64,000 bases of DNA from Sanghuangporus weigelae. Taxonomy: Eukaryota > Basidiomycota > Agaricomycetes > Hymenochaetales > Hymenochaetaceae. This document shows, one piece after another, positions 47,008 to 57,672 of this stretch. The notes beneath the pieces were generated by a model. That model was given only the letters and a program-made list of their open reading frames with translations, did no database searches and was not told the origin of the DNA. The stretch lies in NCBI GenBank assembly GCA_033182465.1, contig CP137320.1:1736001-1800000 (forward strand). The letters are read 5' to 3'. The translations under genes and the position numbers were made by a program. Position 1 is the first letter of the stretch, and each line of letters begins with the position of its first letter.

Positions 47008-48752
47008 ATGGCATTATCACAAATTATTAAGGCAGTGATCTTTGATGTGGGTTGGCATTTATTCCCATGTGATATCTCATTTCTTTGCCCTCCCCCCTAA
47101 CAATTGCCCTGCCTCAGGTTGGAGGAGTAGTAGTACGCAGCCCCTTGCTTGCAATTGAATCCTACGAGATAGAAAAGGGCCTCCCACGAAACTACATCAA
47201 TTGCGCAATGTAAGCTTCCGTTAACCTAAACTGTATTCTTTGAGACGTATCACTAAGTCTTTCCCCAATTACACTCCAACATTCCTACCGCATATAAACC
47301 GCACTGATCTCGAACGATCTTGGGAGTAAGAGTACGTCGAGGCCGACAAGGTGCCTGGCAGCGATTTGAGCGCGGCGAACTGGATCTTTTCTCCTTCTAC
47401 GATGCTTTTGGTCTCGAACTGTCGGACACACCTACTTGTAATGCCTGGTATACCGAGTACTGTCGACTTCGAAATATAGGCGAGTAATGAGCCTTCATGG
47501 AAGTCAACTCGTTTTATCAACTGCTTCCGCCGAGTGTGCATAGAAGAATTGGATAACTGACTTATCCATTTCGCATTTAGTAGCTTGTCCTGAATTACCC
47601 GGAAACATCCAAATAGATGGCAGGGATGTAAGTGAAGCTTCTACTTCGGATAGGGGTAGGCCTCGTCGTATGGAGGAACCGTTTCTCACCGAAATTCATT
47701 TCTGTGCTTCTGTAGTTGTTTGGACGCATGATGCGTGAAAGCTCTGTCTTTAATGAGAATATGGTCGAAGCTATCCGTCGTATCAGGGGTGAGTCTCCAG
47801 TGTGCCTTGTCTTGTATCTATGTACTACTTCCTCGGCATAGCATCACGGCATTCGAGCCTTCCGAATGACCTGTTTAGAGACCTTCTCCGCTATAAACGC
47901 GTTTCACATTGCATTCTGACTTTATTTCCTTCTTAGCCGCAAAAAGATGGCGTGTAATAGCCCTTACGAACAACTACTCTAAAGCAGAGGAAGCATTGTC
48001 ACATCTCGACGCGGAATCACCGCACGGACGGATACGTGGTCCCGACTTCGATTTGAATAGAGAACGGGCATTCCTTGGGTGGACAGAAGGAGCGACTCCT
48101 CCAAAGCTTCGGGCTCTTTTTGACGATTTCTGTGATTCAAGTACATTCGGAATGCGGTTCGTGATGCAACTATGCTCCCCGATTGCGCTTCACTGATTAA
48201 TTACTCTCGTGATGAACCTGTTCTGCATCATTGCACTGCTGATATTTTTTATCTTTCGGAAACCATAGTAAACCCGATCCAGAGTTTTATCTTCTAGCTT
48301 GCAGAAACAGCGGCGTGCAACCGAATGAATGTGTGTTCCTGGATGACCTCGGAATGTCAGTGAGCGCTTTCAGCATGCATCAAATTGTCATCAAGAGAAC
48401 AGCCATCATGTCATTCCTGGGCCGTTCCCCCAGCGTCTGACTCCTTATGCTTACGTCGTCTTCGTTTCTCCTATGCTGATAACAGTTTTGCGTGTCCAGG
48501 AACCTGAAAATGGCACGAGAACTCGGTATGAAAACTATACGCGAGTGCATTATTTATTTGTCATGAGCGTGTCCAGGCTGATGTCCGTTGACTATTTTCT
48601 CCCTCCTTTCACTCAATCCGCCTGGATTTTTGCGGTGCGCAATTCCCCACGAACCAGATGTACCTATCGGCGGGAGTTTCGCGGCAATAAAAGAGCTGGA
48701 GAAGGTGCTGGGAATTGTATTGACGAGCATGGAAACAGAAAGCAAACTCTGA
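47008..48752 (+). CDS. HAD-superfamily hydrolase (epoxide-hydrolase N-domain/ACAD10 type) ending in SKL
   Basis: Starts MALSQIIKAVIFD; an intron then gives VGGVVVRSPLLAIESYEIE, so the nucleophile Asp sits in IFDVGGV at the usual HAD motif I. Later exons give RGRQGAWQRFERGELDLF and DAFGLELSDT (cap region). IALTNNY follows as motif II, then GMRKPDPEFYLLACRNSG with the motif III Lys, and ECVFLDDLGMNLKMARELG as motif IV. The end is AIKELEKVLGIVLTS followed by METESKL. The final SKL is a PTS1 peroxisomal signal. The second motif I Asp is replaced by Gly (DVG rather than DxD), as in the ACAD10/epoxide-hydrolase-linked branch of the HAD family. The substrate is unknown. At least seven introns. It is tail-to-tail with QCR10. 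Confidence 0.82.
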
Positions 48753-48954
48753 AACCGCTCTCTCCCCCCCTTCTTTCCCGTTCATTGATTGCTTGCTTTG
48801 TGCCGACCTTGTTCATGTAGAATTTCTAAAGAAAGAGCTTGCCGAGATGCCCGTCTGAAATTTGTTCGCAGCTAGTCGATATTTGATCACTTCTCGAGGG
48901 AAAAATGCAAATAGCTCTATTATTGCTCATGCTGCAATGTCTACATGTTCGCAT

Positions 48955-49705
48955 CTAGAAGGGCTTATCCTCCGGTGGAGTCTTGTCCTCGAAATAGCTG
49001 CCGAGCTGCCAGAGGACAAACCAATGAAAACATGGTAGGCGGAAGGGAAGCATGTGCAAGAACAACGTTCAATGGCAATTACAGCATGACTACTGAATTA
49101 TTCCTTACCAGTGGCACCTTCAGCAAGATAGTGTTCTTTACTTTCGGAGTAACCGAAAGGAACTAGACGAACAATATTGATCAATGGCGAGGAAGCCGTA
49201 GTAATAGAAGTTTGGCCCAGCAAAAGTATTGCGATCGAGCGGATGATAGTAAGGGCGAAGGGGGGACATACATCGGAAGAAAAAGAGCAAGTTCGATGCG
49301 AACAAAAGGTTTCTCGTGAGTACTCAATCAATGAACTGCAATCAGAATTAGACGGCTCACGAATATGGCTGCAGTTCCCGCGCCAACGGCCCATAGGCCC
49401 ATGCTAGGAACCCATCGCTTAAGCGGCTAGTGTACGCCGATTGGCATGCGCGATCAGAGATAAAGCAGAGCCGGAGTGGATAACATTCAACGGAGTTTGG
49501 AGAGGTACGATACACAGCGGTCGGAGGTTGATGCCAGCGATGCGATGCACGAAACAAAATAAGTTCATGAACACCAGCGAAGGTTCAGAGAAATAGACGC
49601 CGAGGACGTAGAACAACATCAGTATTGTCCAATTAGGACAATGGTGCTTCGAAGACTTACAGCGGCCGTCGTGGAGGGTCCTGGATGGTATACAACGCGC
49701 GCCAT
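48955..49705 (-). CDS. QCR10: Cytochrome bc1 complex subunit 10
   Basis: Four tiny exons, 49661-49705, 49361-49426, 49109-49162 and 48955-49005, all in phase 0, give a protein of 71 residues: MARVVYHPGPSTTAA, then RWVPSMGLWAVGAG (start of the membrane helix), then FLSVTPKVKNTILLKVPL, then LGSYFEDKTPPEDKPF. The end matches yeast Qcr10 ([20 protein letters not shown]) closely in pattern, and the length and single membrane span fit. QCR10 is a small inner-membrane subunit of respiratory complex III. Introns are 234, 198 and 103 bases, longer than elsewhere in the window. The first exon is the least certain, since it has little to match; the other three are firm. Longer open frames over this region on both strands are chance. 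Confidence 0.8.
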
Positions 49706-50162
49706 GGTACACAGTATGAGTATGTCGAGGTGAAGATGAAAGTTGTGAACATGATCGAACATCCCGGCGTCATCCGAATGTTCCCACGCCAATCATCCGC
49801 GGAGGTAAAGAAAGAAGAGACGAAGAAACTAGACATATCCATTTTTTATTCCGCACGCTCTCAATGATTATTGATAGCGGAGGTCAATCTAAACTACGGT
49901 AAATATCATACACCTGCTATTGTCGTGACTTGATAAATTGTATCCGTTAAAAATGACGCCTTTATTATCGAAGTAGCACTTTATTCCAGAGGGCAGATCT
50001 TTTATGAGGGACCAAGCACAAAGAAGTCGACGAAAAAGTCGTTTGGGGACATGCAAATAATGAGCGAATATAAATGCAGTCTCCGAGCGTTGCAGCAAGA
50101 CCTAGCGGCTCCCGGATCTATGAATGCTTGAAACTTGACACAGACAAGGCATAAAGATGCAT
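49706..50162. other. Upstream region of QCR10, no gene seen
   Basis: Short frames only. It should hold the QCR10 promoter and the 3' region of the unknown minus-strand gene. Confidence 0.4.
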
Positions 50163-50705
50163 CTAGCTCGGAAAAGCAAGGCAACAAGAGTGACGGTGGC
50201 TAATGGTATCTTTCACAGCACGTTTGAGAGCTTCAACGGCACAACGGAGTTCGTGGGTGTCGTCCGCTTGAGTAGCCACCCAGTCACGAAAATATATGAA
50301 GGCAGGAAGAGCACGACCTTGACGCATGTCAACCAGAATCCATACTATCTTCTTTTGGTCGATGCTGGCCTCAAGGAACGCATGCATTTCTTGAATCAGT
50401 ATACGGATATGCATCGGCGGAAGGGAAGGGTATGTCTGCCGTCGATGAGCATCGTCCAAAAACAAATGAATTGCAATACATACAAGGGCGAAGAAAGTGG
50501 ATATGGCTCTCTTCAGGTCCTCAGAGAGCGAGGGTTCGGACTGCAGATGAGTGGCAGTGACATTTTTTGATAACTTTTGAAGACTTTTCGCTTTTGTTTC
50601 ATCCTCGGATTTGAGATTAGCACCTTCACCTTCACACACGGGCTCAGATTCGCCTTCTTCAAGAAGCGGAACAAACGGAGATGATCTACCTCTGATATGC
50701 CTCAT
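50163..50705 (-). CDS. Unknown protein with one hydrophobic segment
   Basis: A 180-residue open frame beginning MRHIRGRSSPFVPLLEEGE. An acidic, Glu-rich stretch is followed by a hydrophobic segment, ISTFFALVCIAIHLFL, near residue 90, then a region of likely helix (RILIQEMHAFLEASIDQKK, FIYFRDWVATQADD). No family recognised. It faces the divergent NOP16 gene, and a further exon upstream (50702-50980 carries an open frame) may belong to it. It could be a small membrane protein. Start, and any introns, are uncertain. Confidence 0.45.
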   Translation of the reverse strand: MRHIRGRSSPFVPLLEEGESEPVCEGEGANLKSEDETKAKSLQKLSKNVTATHLQSEPSLSEDLKRAISTFFALVCIAIHLFLDDAHRRQTYPSLPPMHIRILIQEMHAFLEASIDQKKIVWILVDMRQGRALPAFIYFRDWVATQADDTHELRCAVEALKRAVKDTISHRHSCCLAFPS

Positions 50706-51177
50706 CCATTGGTGTGGCTATGATCAGGCTGCGCATCAACTCCGACTCCGAGATGCTCATATGTAGAGTAAGACGCAATACAAATACACACCGTCGCAAC
50801 ACGAGCCATATGGTTGAGGATGTCGTTCCGACTCGTTCGGAGAGAGGCTTTTTGCAGTGCTATTGAGCTACGAAATCGAGTTGGAGATGTGTTTTTGTCA
50901 AGAATGTCACATATACAGAATAGGAAATGCAATGTTTTTTGTTGGTATTGAATTTCCCACGATATTTGATGCGCCAGCAAATTTTTGTCGGCTCTCGTAA
51001 GTACCTACGGCAACACTACTACCGTAGTTGTCATTGCAATCTCATCTGCACCCGGACAGCCTTCTTGCATCTTCCTACTGCTTCTTGTTTCGTTTGGTTT
51101 TGTTTGTACTCCAGGCAAGTCAATTACAGATTGAGGTCTAGGCTCATTTCAGCAACTGCATCTCTGCTCGTCGATTG

Positions 51178-52343
51178 ATGGCGAACCCACGGCAACGTAG
51201 GAAAGCACGGTCGTCATCGCACAAACCCGTGAAGCAATCAAGGAGGGCAAACAAACTTTTGAAAAAACAGTCCCGTGTGTGTCGCGCCTTGCGTCAGATG
51301 TTTGTTAGCAAATTTGACTGACATACTCTATGTTCTTCTTTTCAGCAATCAAGGGCCCTAAAGCACTTCAGGATGCTTGGGATAAGCGCAAGACTGTCCG
51401 ACAAAAGTGTGTCTAACCTTCCGTTTGAAATGTTTCATGTCCATGCAGTAGTTGCTACTTGCGAGATTTCCCGCACTGCGTCGCTATGCATGTTCTCAAT
51501 TTTCCATCTGATTTTGTCACTCAAAGTTTTGCGCTTTTCTGATGCTGTGCTGACATATATTTTGTGGTGGGGTTTCATGTTTAACTGAAGTTACGCAGCG
51601 CTCGGATTAGCACACACGTTAAATCCGACTGACTCAGGTGGACGGGATATGTCACGCTCAGCAAGTGCGGTTAGCCACCGAATTACCGACGCTAGACCGG
51701 AAGAAGACAAGGCGGAACTGGCGAAGGAGAAGCGCACGGCGGGAAATGAGACGTCGACGAATACATTGCGCGACCAGAAAAAGGACGGGAAGCTCCCGCG
51801 CGGGCTCGGAAGAATTATACGTGATGATTCCGGCACTATCGTCGACATAGTACTTGCAGAGGAAGAGATGCCTGATTGCGAAGAGGTTGCAAAGGATAAG
51901 GATTTTGAAATAGGGACTTCGAGCGGACAAACCGAGAAATTGGTGGACCCACCCAACTCTCGGTGGCTTCTAGTCGACCGCGGCAGAGAAGGAGATCCGG
52001 AAAACGAAGACGTGAAGGAATTGCTCGAAGGTGTGTCCGCAAACTTTGCCATAAAGATGACTAAAATAGTGGCTGACGATGCCGGGCTTGACCGAATACG
52101 TCAATTGCTTGAATGATTCACTGATCACTGATGGTATTTTCAGCACTCGAGGCGGCGTCAAAAGCGGGAGCTGAAAGGACAAGGACTACATCAGTCGGCG
52201 AGATGAAATACCTCACTCGACTGGTGGAGACGTACGGCACGGACTACGATGCGATGTCACTGGACAGGAAGAGGAACATGAATCAATATTCGGCGGGGCA
52301 GCTGAAAAGGGCTATCGAGAGGGCAAAAGCGAGAAAGAACTGA
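51178..52343 (+). CDS. NOP16: Ribosome biogenesis protein Nop16
   Basis: A nucleolar protein of 60S subunit assembly. The basic start MANPRQRRKARSSSHKP is followed after an intron by IKGPKALQDAWDKRKTV. A longer intron (about 51408-51590) then joins RQ to NYAALGLAHTLNPTDSGG, the hallmark segment of the family. A charged middle part follows (PRGLGRIIRDDSGTIVDI, WLLVDRGREGD). The last exon reads VGEMKYLTRLVETYGTDY and MNQYSAGQLKRAIERAKARK, which matches the conserved Nop16 end. Start choice is supported by the N-terminal nucleolar-type basic cluster. Confidence 0.92.
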
Positions 52344-53174
52344 GAAGAGCTGTGCGGGAGAGGTGTTTGGGTCAGGGTCGGGTTGTGGATCGAAGAACAG
52401 CGGGGAAGACCGACAGGAAGATCGCTATAGAGATCTGCGGCGGACGCTGGAGAATACAACGAAGGAAGGAGAAAAAGGAAAAAGAGGCAACTAAAGGGAA
52501 GTAAAATTGACTTTCCAAAAGCGAAAAAAAGGATAAACGAAACGTGGGCGCCTAGGCAAATATTAAATGTATGAAAATGTAATGGAGCTCGATTACGTAT
52601 GCGGACGAGAAGGGGAGTGTATACTAGTTTGTTTATATCTCCTCCGACTCGAGGCTGAAATTTACTTATGAATCGAATCGAATCGGCATTCTCAGGGTGC
52701 ATCCCGTTTCTTGGCTCGTGAAGGCAGACGCCTCGATCGGGGAACAGTTGCTTTCTCACTTTAGCTCATCTCAGTCAGAATGCGGTACATGCGGCTCGGA
52801 AGTCGAAGAGGGTAGAGTAACAGTAACAATGAAGGCACAATCAGACCTAAACTTTGGTCGATCGAAGATGATAAGTGCATTTTTTTAAAGAAAATAATAA
52901 AAAAAGGGTAGATGGGCGGATGCAGAGAAGGAGACGTGCCGGTGCTGATCTGTGATCATCGAGGATGCTCCAATCCACTAACCTTGACGTCCTGGCTTCC
53001 GTGTGGAAAATCCAAAGAAGTATCTCCTACTATGGCCTCTATAAATACTCTCTGAACCACATCCCTTCCGCTGCTCTATCCTCACTACACCCCGTCTCCT
53101 CTCTTTCTCTCCCTCTAGCCTTGGCCTCATCATATCCCCTTTTCTCATCGGGGCCCGCATTCCATCCCAGACAC
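52344..53174. other. Region between NOP16 and the Zn2Cys6 gene
   Basis: No gene recognised. A purine-rich stretch covers about 52440-52530. Just before 53175 the sequence turns pyrimidine-rich and carries CTATAAATAC near 53038, a possible TATA element of the next gene. Confidence 0.45.
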
Positions 53175-56051
53175 ATGGCATCCAAATCCGACTCTTCAAG
53201 GCGTCAGCTAGAATTATCATATCTTGTTCTTGTGCATCGGGCTCATTGTTTTCTCTAGCTTCATCGCGGAGAACCTCTTCCCATCCAAAGTCATCTCGCC
53301 AGCAGTTCAGCGCATGCGGAGCTTGTCGAATGCGAAGGCAAGTCGTGCCCTCTCTCCGTTCCATCCACTCCCATTTGGACATGTGTAATAACAGTGAATT
53401 GATAGAGTGCGGTGCGATCTCAAGGATTTGCAGGCCGCAAATCCATCGGCGGGCTTACCTGCATGCTCCAACTGTCAAGAGCGAGGCCTGAAATGCGTGT
53501 ATGAGCCTCCATCGTTCTTAAGGTGGACCTTCTTATCAATCATCCATATATACTACAGAGACGAATTTGCTGAAGTAAAGGCCGTCAAACTCCTTCGCCG
53601 TGGTCGCCGATTGCAGCAAGTAGAGTATGTCTCTCATTTGAAACACGTTGGTTCAGCGCTAATTTTATCTCAGAGCGGTATATGGAAAATCTGCCATCGA
53701 TGATGACCGACGCTATGTGCCCTTGGGCGCTGGCGTTCCTCAATGTATTCCGAGGCTACGACCTGAATTCTTCTCATCGCCTTTTTTTCATGCGTTCCTT
53801 ACACAACGTAGGGCTTTGCTTTGTCCGGATTCAGGTATATTCCGGCTCCCGTTGGATTGGTTCCTGACCTTTTCATTGCAGGTCCGATCATCGACCCATT
53901 CGAATTTTCCTACAGATTTCTAAAGGCTCAGGACGGCAATCTCACTGCTTTAGGCAGCACTGGGCAGTTGATTTGTCTGGTCCTTTCAGTTTGGGCCGCG
54001 AGTTTCGGAATCAATGAGGCAGGCGAACCTGAGCCTCATGCTGGAATGCAGGCCACACGAATACGGAAAGAGCGCACTAACATGATGGCTCAAGAGCTAT
54101 TGCAATTAATCGATGCACACGGCCTCCTGAGAAAGCCTTCCTGTGAGAAGCTCTCTTTATATTTATGGTATTATTTAAGTATATCAATTTAACGCTTCGG
54201 TGCTCTAGGGGATGGTGTTCGGGTACTATTACTTATGATCCCCTTAACGGAGGGTAGGTCTTATCTTTTGAAGGTTCACCCTCTTCTTACTGAGTCGATA
54301 ACCCCTTTAGATGTGCAGTCACCGATGGAGAGGCTAGCCATGTATGAAGCAGCAGTCAATCAGGTGTATACACTGTGCAGTCTAGCGAACGTTACAACCG
54401 TCAACAGTGGACAGGGCGAGTATATAGACGCTGCGGTACGCGCGCGCATTTTCTGGTATGCTCATGTTCACGAAGGCATAACCACGGGACTTCGAGGAGG
54501 CCGTCTATTACTGTGCGTATTATAAGGTCTCTCAATTCGTTTATGCCTTGCTCACAGCACCTTGAAGATCCGAGGACGACCTAGATGCATTTCAGGCTAC
54601 CCTACCATCGATCCCACCTGTTGATGCACACATCTCGCAACCAGTCGCAGTGTTTTCATATGCGTATCGCTACTCAAAGATACCCATTCGTTTGTCGATG
54701 ATCTGCCGGCAAGTGCATGCCTGTCTAACTGGGCCGAAAGCGCGCCAATCCAACAGTATTGATGCGTCCCGTCTGCATGAAGCGTGGAGCGATCTCGCAA
54801 ACGCTTGGGAGGCTCTTGATGCATTGCGCCAATTCGGAACTGACGACTTCCTCCAACCTCAAGAAGTCGAGAGGTTCATTGACGGTTGGCAGGTACGCTA
54901 TTATTCGATTTGTTTCAGAATCTACTTAACATTTTGACTCGATTCAGATTCTAATTTTTGAATGCTGTACGTTGATTTGCACTGCTGATGAGCTGTGCAA
55001 CTGACTTAATCTTTTATCAGTCAACGTTATTCGGGAGTCTCTCAAACAACGGCTAGTGGGTTGTTCCGGTGCTGTAGACACCACTTTCCTATCCGATGGG
55101 ACCGTTTCCCGGTCTCCACGGTTTACTCAAGTTGCGCAGCTTCATACAATTGCGGAAGCAAGATGCCGACAGTATGCTCGGCTTGTTGTTGCTATCGCCA
55201 GGAGGCATTTAAATAGCTCTTTCTTTGAGTTCGATGCTTCACTGGTCCGCGACGGCTGTTTCTTTGCAGGCGTTCTGCTTGCGGGTGAGTTTGGAACTGA
55301 AGAGGAAGTAAGTGTCTGCCTTCAGGCACTTCGCAGCATGCGCTGGGCATTCTCCAAAAGTGTAGAACGGGAACACACGCTCAACATGGTTTGGGAGCAA
55401 CGAATGGCTTCGGAAGGTTTAAGAAGAGAAGACGGGGTGCTTCGTCGAAGAGACTTTTCTCAGTCCTCGGGACCTTCCTCATTCACTAGCTCGATACCAT
55501 CTGAGAACCGCTTGCGCCACCCACCACCACCTTTGTTGATCGCACACGCGACGGACACGTTGCACGGTTCGGCGCCAAACACTGCTGTGACCGAGGATGG
55601 CTGGACTATGATCTCGAAGATGTCACCTTACGGCCCTCACTCGCACCGATCATCTTCTGGTTCTCCGCCGTTTGTTCACACACAGAAAGCAGATGCTATC
55701 GAGACAGCGTTAATGCTAGCACCGCCCGTAAACGATCCGCTATACTACCAGCAGACAATGACAGATATGGATACATTCGCATATTCCATAGTCCCGAACA
55801 CTTCAGGTTCTCCACCCCGCTCTCCGCATGATTTCACACCGCCTCGATCATCCACCGGAATGTCAAGTTCGTCCGCTTCGTATCCAGACAACAACAGTGG
55901 ATATTTTGATTCGACTGGTACTCCGCTCTTCACTGTTTCCCCTCCTGGCTCGGCCCGGGGTGCCGTCGACGGGACACCTAACGGTTCTTTGCCATTGGAC
56001 AAGCCATATCGTACCAATTACAATGCTGGCCAGTTCTACGTTGCTCCATGA
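53175..56051 (+). CDS. Zn2Cys6 fungal transcription factor
   Basis: Starts MASKSDSSR. Joined exons give the DNA-binding cluster SACGACRMRRVRCDLKD, then PACSNCQERGLKC, which is all six cysteines, with an unusually long loop between the halves (about 14 residues). A basic linker follows (KAVKLLRRGRRLQQVE). The middle fits the fungal-specific regulatory domain (LICLVLSVWAASFGINE, ERLAMYEAAVNQVYTL, RARIFWYAHVHEGITTGLRGG). The C-terminal part from 55056 is one long exon whose last 200 residues are Ser/Pro-rich, probably an activation region. The intron within the zinc cluster appears to use a GC donor (AG followed by GCAAGT, near 53338). Target genes unknown. Confidence 0.88.
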
Positions 56052-57672
56052 TAATGATATCTACCTAGTTCGTTCGTGATCACCTCACTTCGTTTTACCT
56101 AGAGATTCCAGGGCTTTTTCACTCCACTCTGCCAGAGACACTTCGTTCTAGACAATTCACACATTTTGCTTCTCGTGCGCACTGACTATTCCTTTCCTAC
56201 CTATTACTTAAGACGGCCATGTATCGTTCACTTGCTTTCCTTCTTTCAGCTGATTCATTTTTACGAGCATTTAATTAACACATATGGACATGGATCCTTC
56301 CCATGCATAATCATTTGTTCCTTGCGCCTCTTGGACATTTATCTATATCATGCAGCTACTGTAATCATTCCGTTTCAGATTAGTTCTAGTACTAGTGATG
56401 TATATAAGTATGTGCGTGTAAACGGGATATAAGCTATTGACATGCATCTTGCCATCATCTTGCCGGCTGTGCGATAGACGCTGGTGAAGTTTGTGTGTAG
56501 GACTGAAGAGGTGAAGACTAGCCGGTGTCATCGGCGTGTAGCGAGATCGGTGAATCCATAACGCCTGTGATATATAGCATTGACGCCTTCTTAAGCTTAC
56601 GGTCATCGGATGGATAGCATTCCAAACAAGCTCCCTGCCTAGAAATTCTGTCGGGAGCTTCTGTTGCAGATCTCACGCCAGAGACCTAAGTACCAGAGCC
56701 CGGATGGCCTAATAAAGAAGGTAGGAGAGGCAGGGAAGACTAAACGATTTAAAAAGACTGGCTCAGCCATTAGTCAACCAACAAGTACTAGTGAGTTGAT
56801 CTTCGTGCTATCTGTTTGGGATAAGCATGTAGCGTGTAGCAAAAATTAACTTATGACATGACCAATCATAATCGACATCCCGGGCCAATAGAACGCGGCG
56901 GCCTGGTGTCGTTGACGGACTTCATTCAGATCCATTCCAAGCCAAGTAACCCCGCTCACAGACGTCCCCCTCGGTATCTCCGATGCGGGATGGATGAAAT
57001 TCCGGTGGACTAGCATCCCTGACGCCCCATTCTTTAATCTATCTGATGTCAGTCTTTCTTCATTGGTCAAACAGTGTTCCATCCTACTTTGTTATTGGTC
57101 GCTTTAGTCGTTCGTGATAGGCTGGAAATTCTGGCTTTTGTCGGTCTCTGTTGCGTGGTAAATTCCACCCAATCAAAGGAATAATTCATTCTCTGATGAC
57201 GTGACGGAGATCTTTGCGCAAAATCTTGCCCAAATCTTATAAGCTTCTATATCGAGTAATCATACATACGCACTGTCTGAACTGAACCTTACAGCAATAT
57301 CTTCAGTCCTCGTTGACGAACACCCGTCTCTTTCTCTTGGTGAATGAATGTGGTCTAGATCAGGTCGACAAACTGAAGTATTCAACGCTCATGACTCCTG
57401 CAATTCGTCTATACTTGGCTCATACTTTACCCCTCCGAAGCCCAAAGCTGTCTGAATGCATAGATGGTTGAGGGCTAAGTGCAGGCAGATGCGCTGTTGT
57501 TTTGCAAGCTGGGATTCAAAAAACAATTCGTTGTCATTGTCAATGTCATGTGAGGGTGGAAGGAGCGGATATCGATCACGTGAAAGCGGGTGCCCGCTGA
57601 AATCAGGTGCTCTTGTCTTCTAACGCCGACACCGGTGGACGGTCTCCTCGCTGTTGTCTGCATCTTCCACTC
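56052..57672. other. 1.6 kb region before PEX13, with clustered CCAAT motifs
   Basis: No named gene. Five CCAAT/ATTGG words lie at about 56860, 56883, 57062, 57092 and 57168, and TTATAAG near 57237. A minus frame at 56846-57082 (78 residues) and a 35-residue plus frame at 57348 have no recognisable content. An 8-base hairpin stem (AAGCTCCC/GGGAGCTT) is at 56628-56660. Confidence 0.4.

Noticed and set aside
56628-56660. 8-bp inverted repeat with 17-base loop, considered as a small transposon end or terminator
   Set aside because: No second end, target duplication or transcript end supports it.
56846-57082. 78-residue minus-strand open frame
   Set aside because: No family, start context or splice partner; treated as chance.
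57348-57455. 35-residue reading frame behind a TATA-like word, considered as a peptide pheromone precursor
   Set aside because: It lacks the C-terminal CaaX motif and any known precursor pattern.
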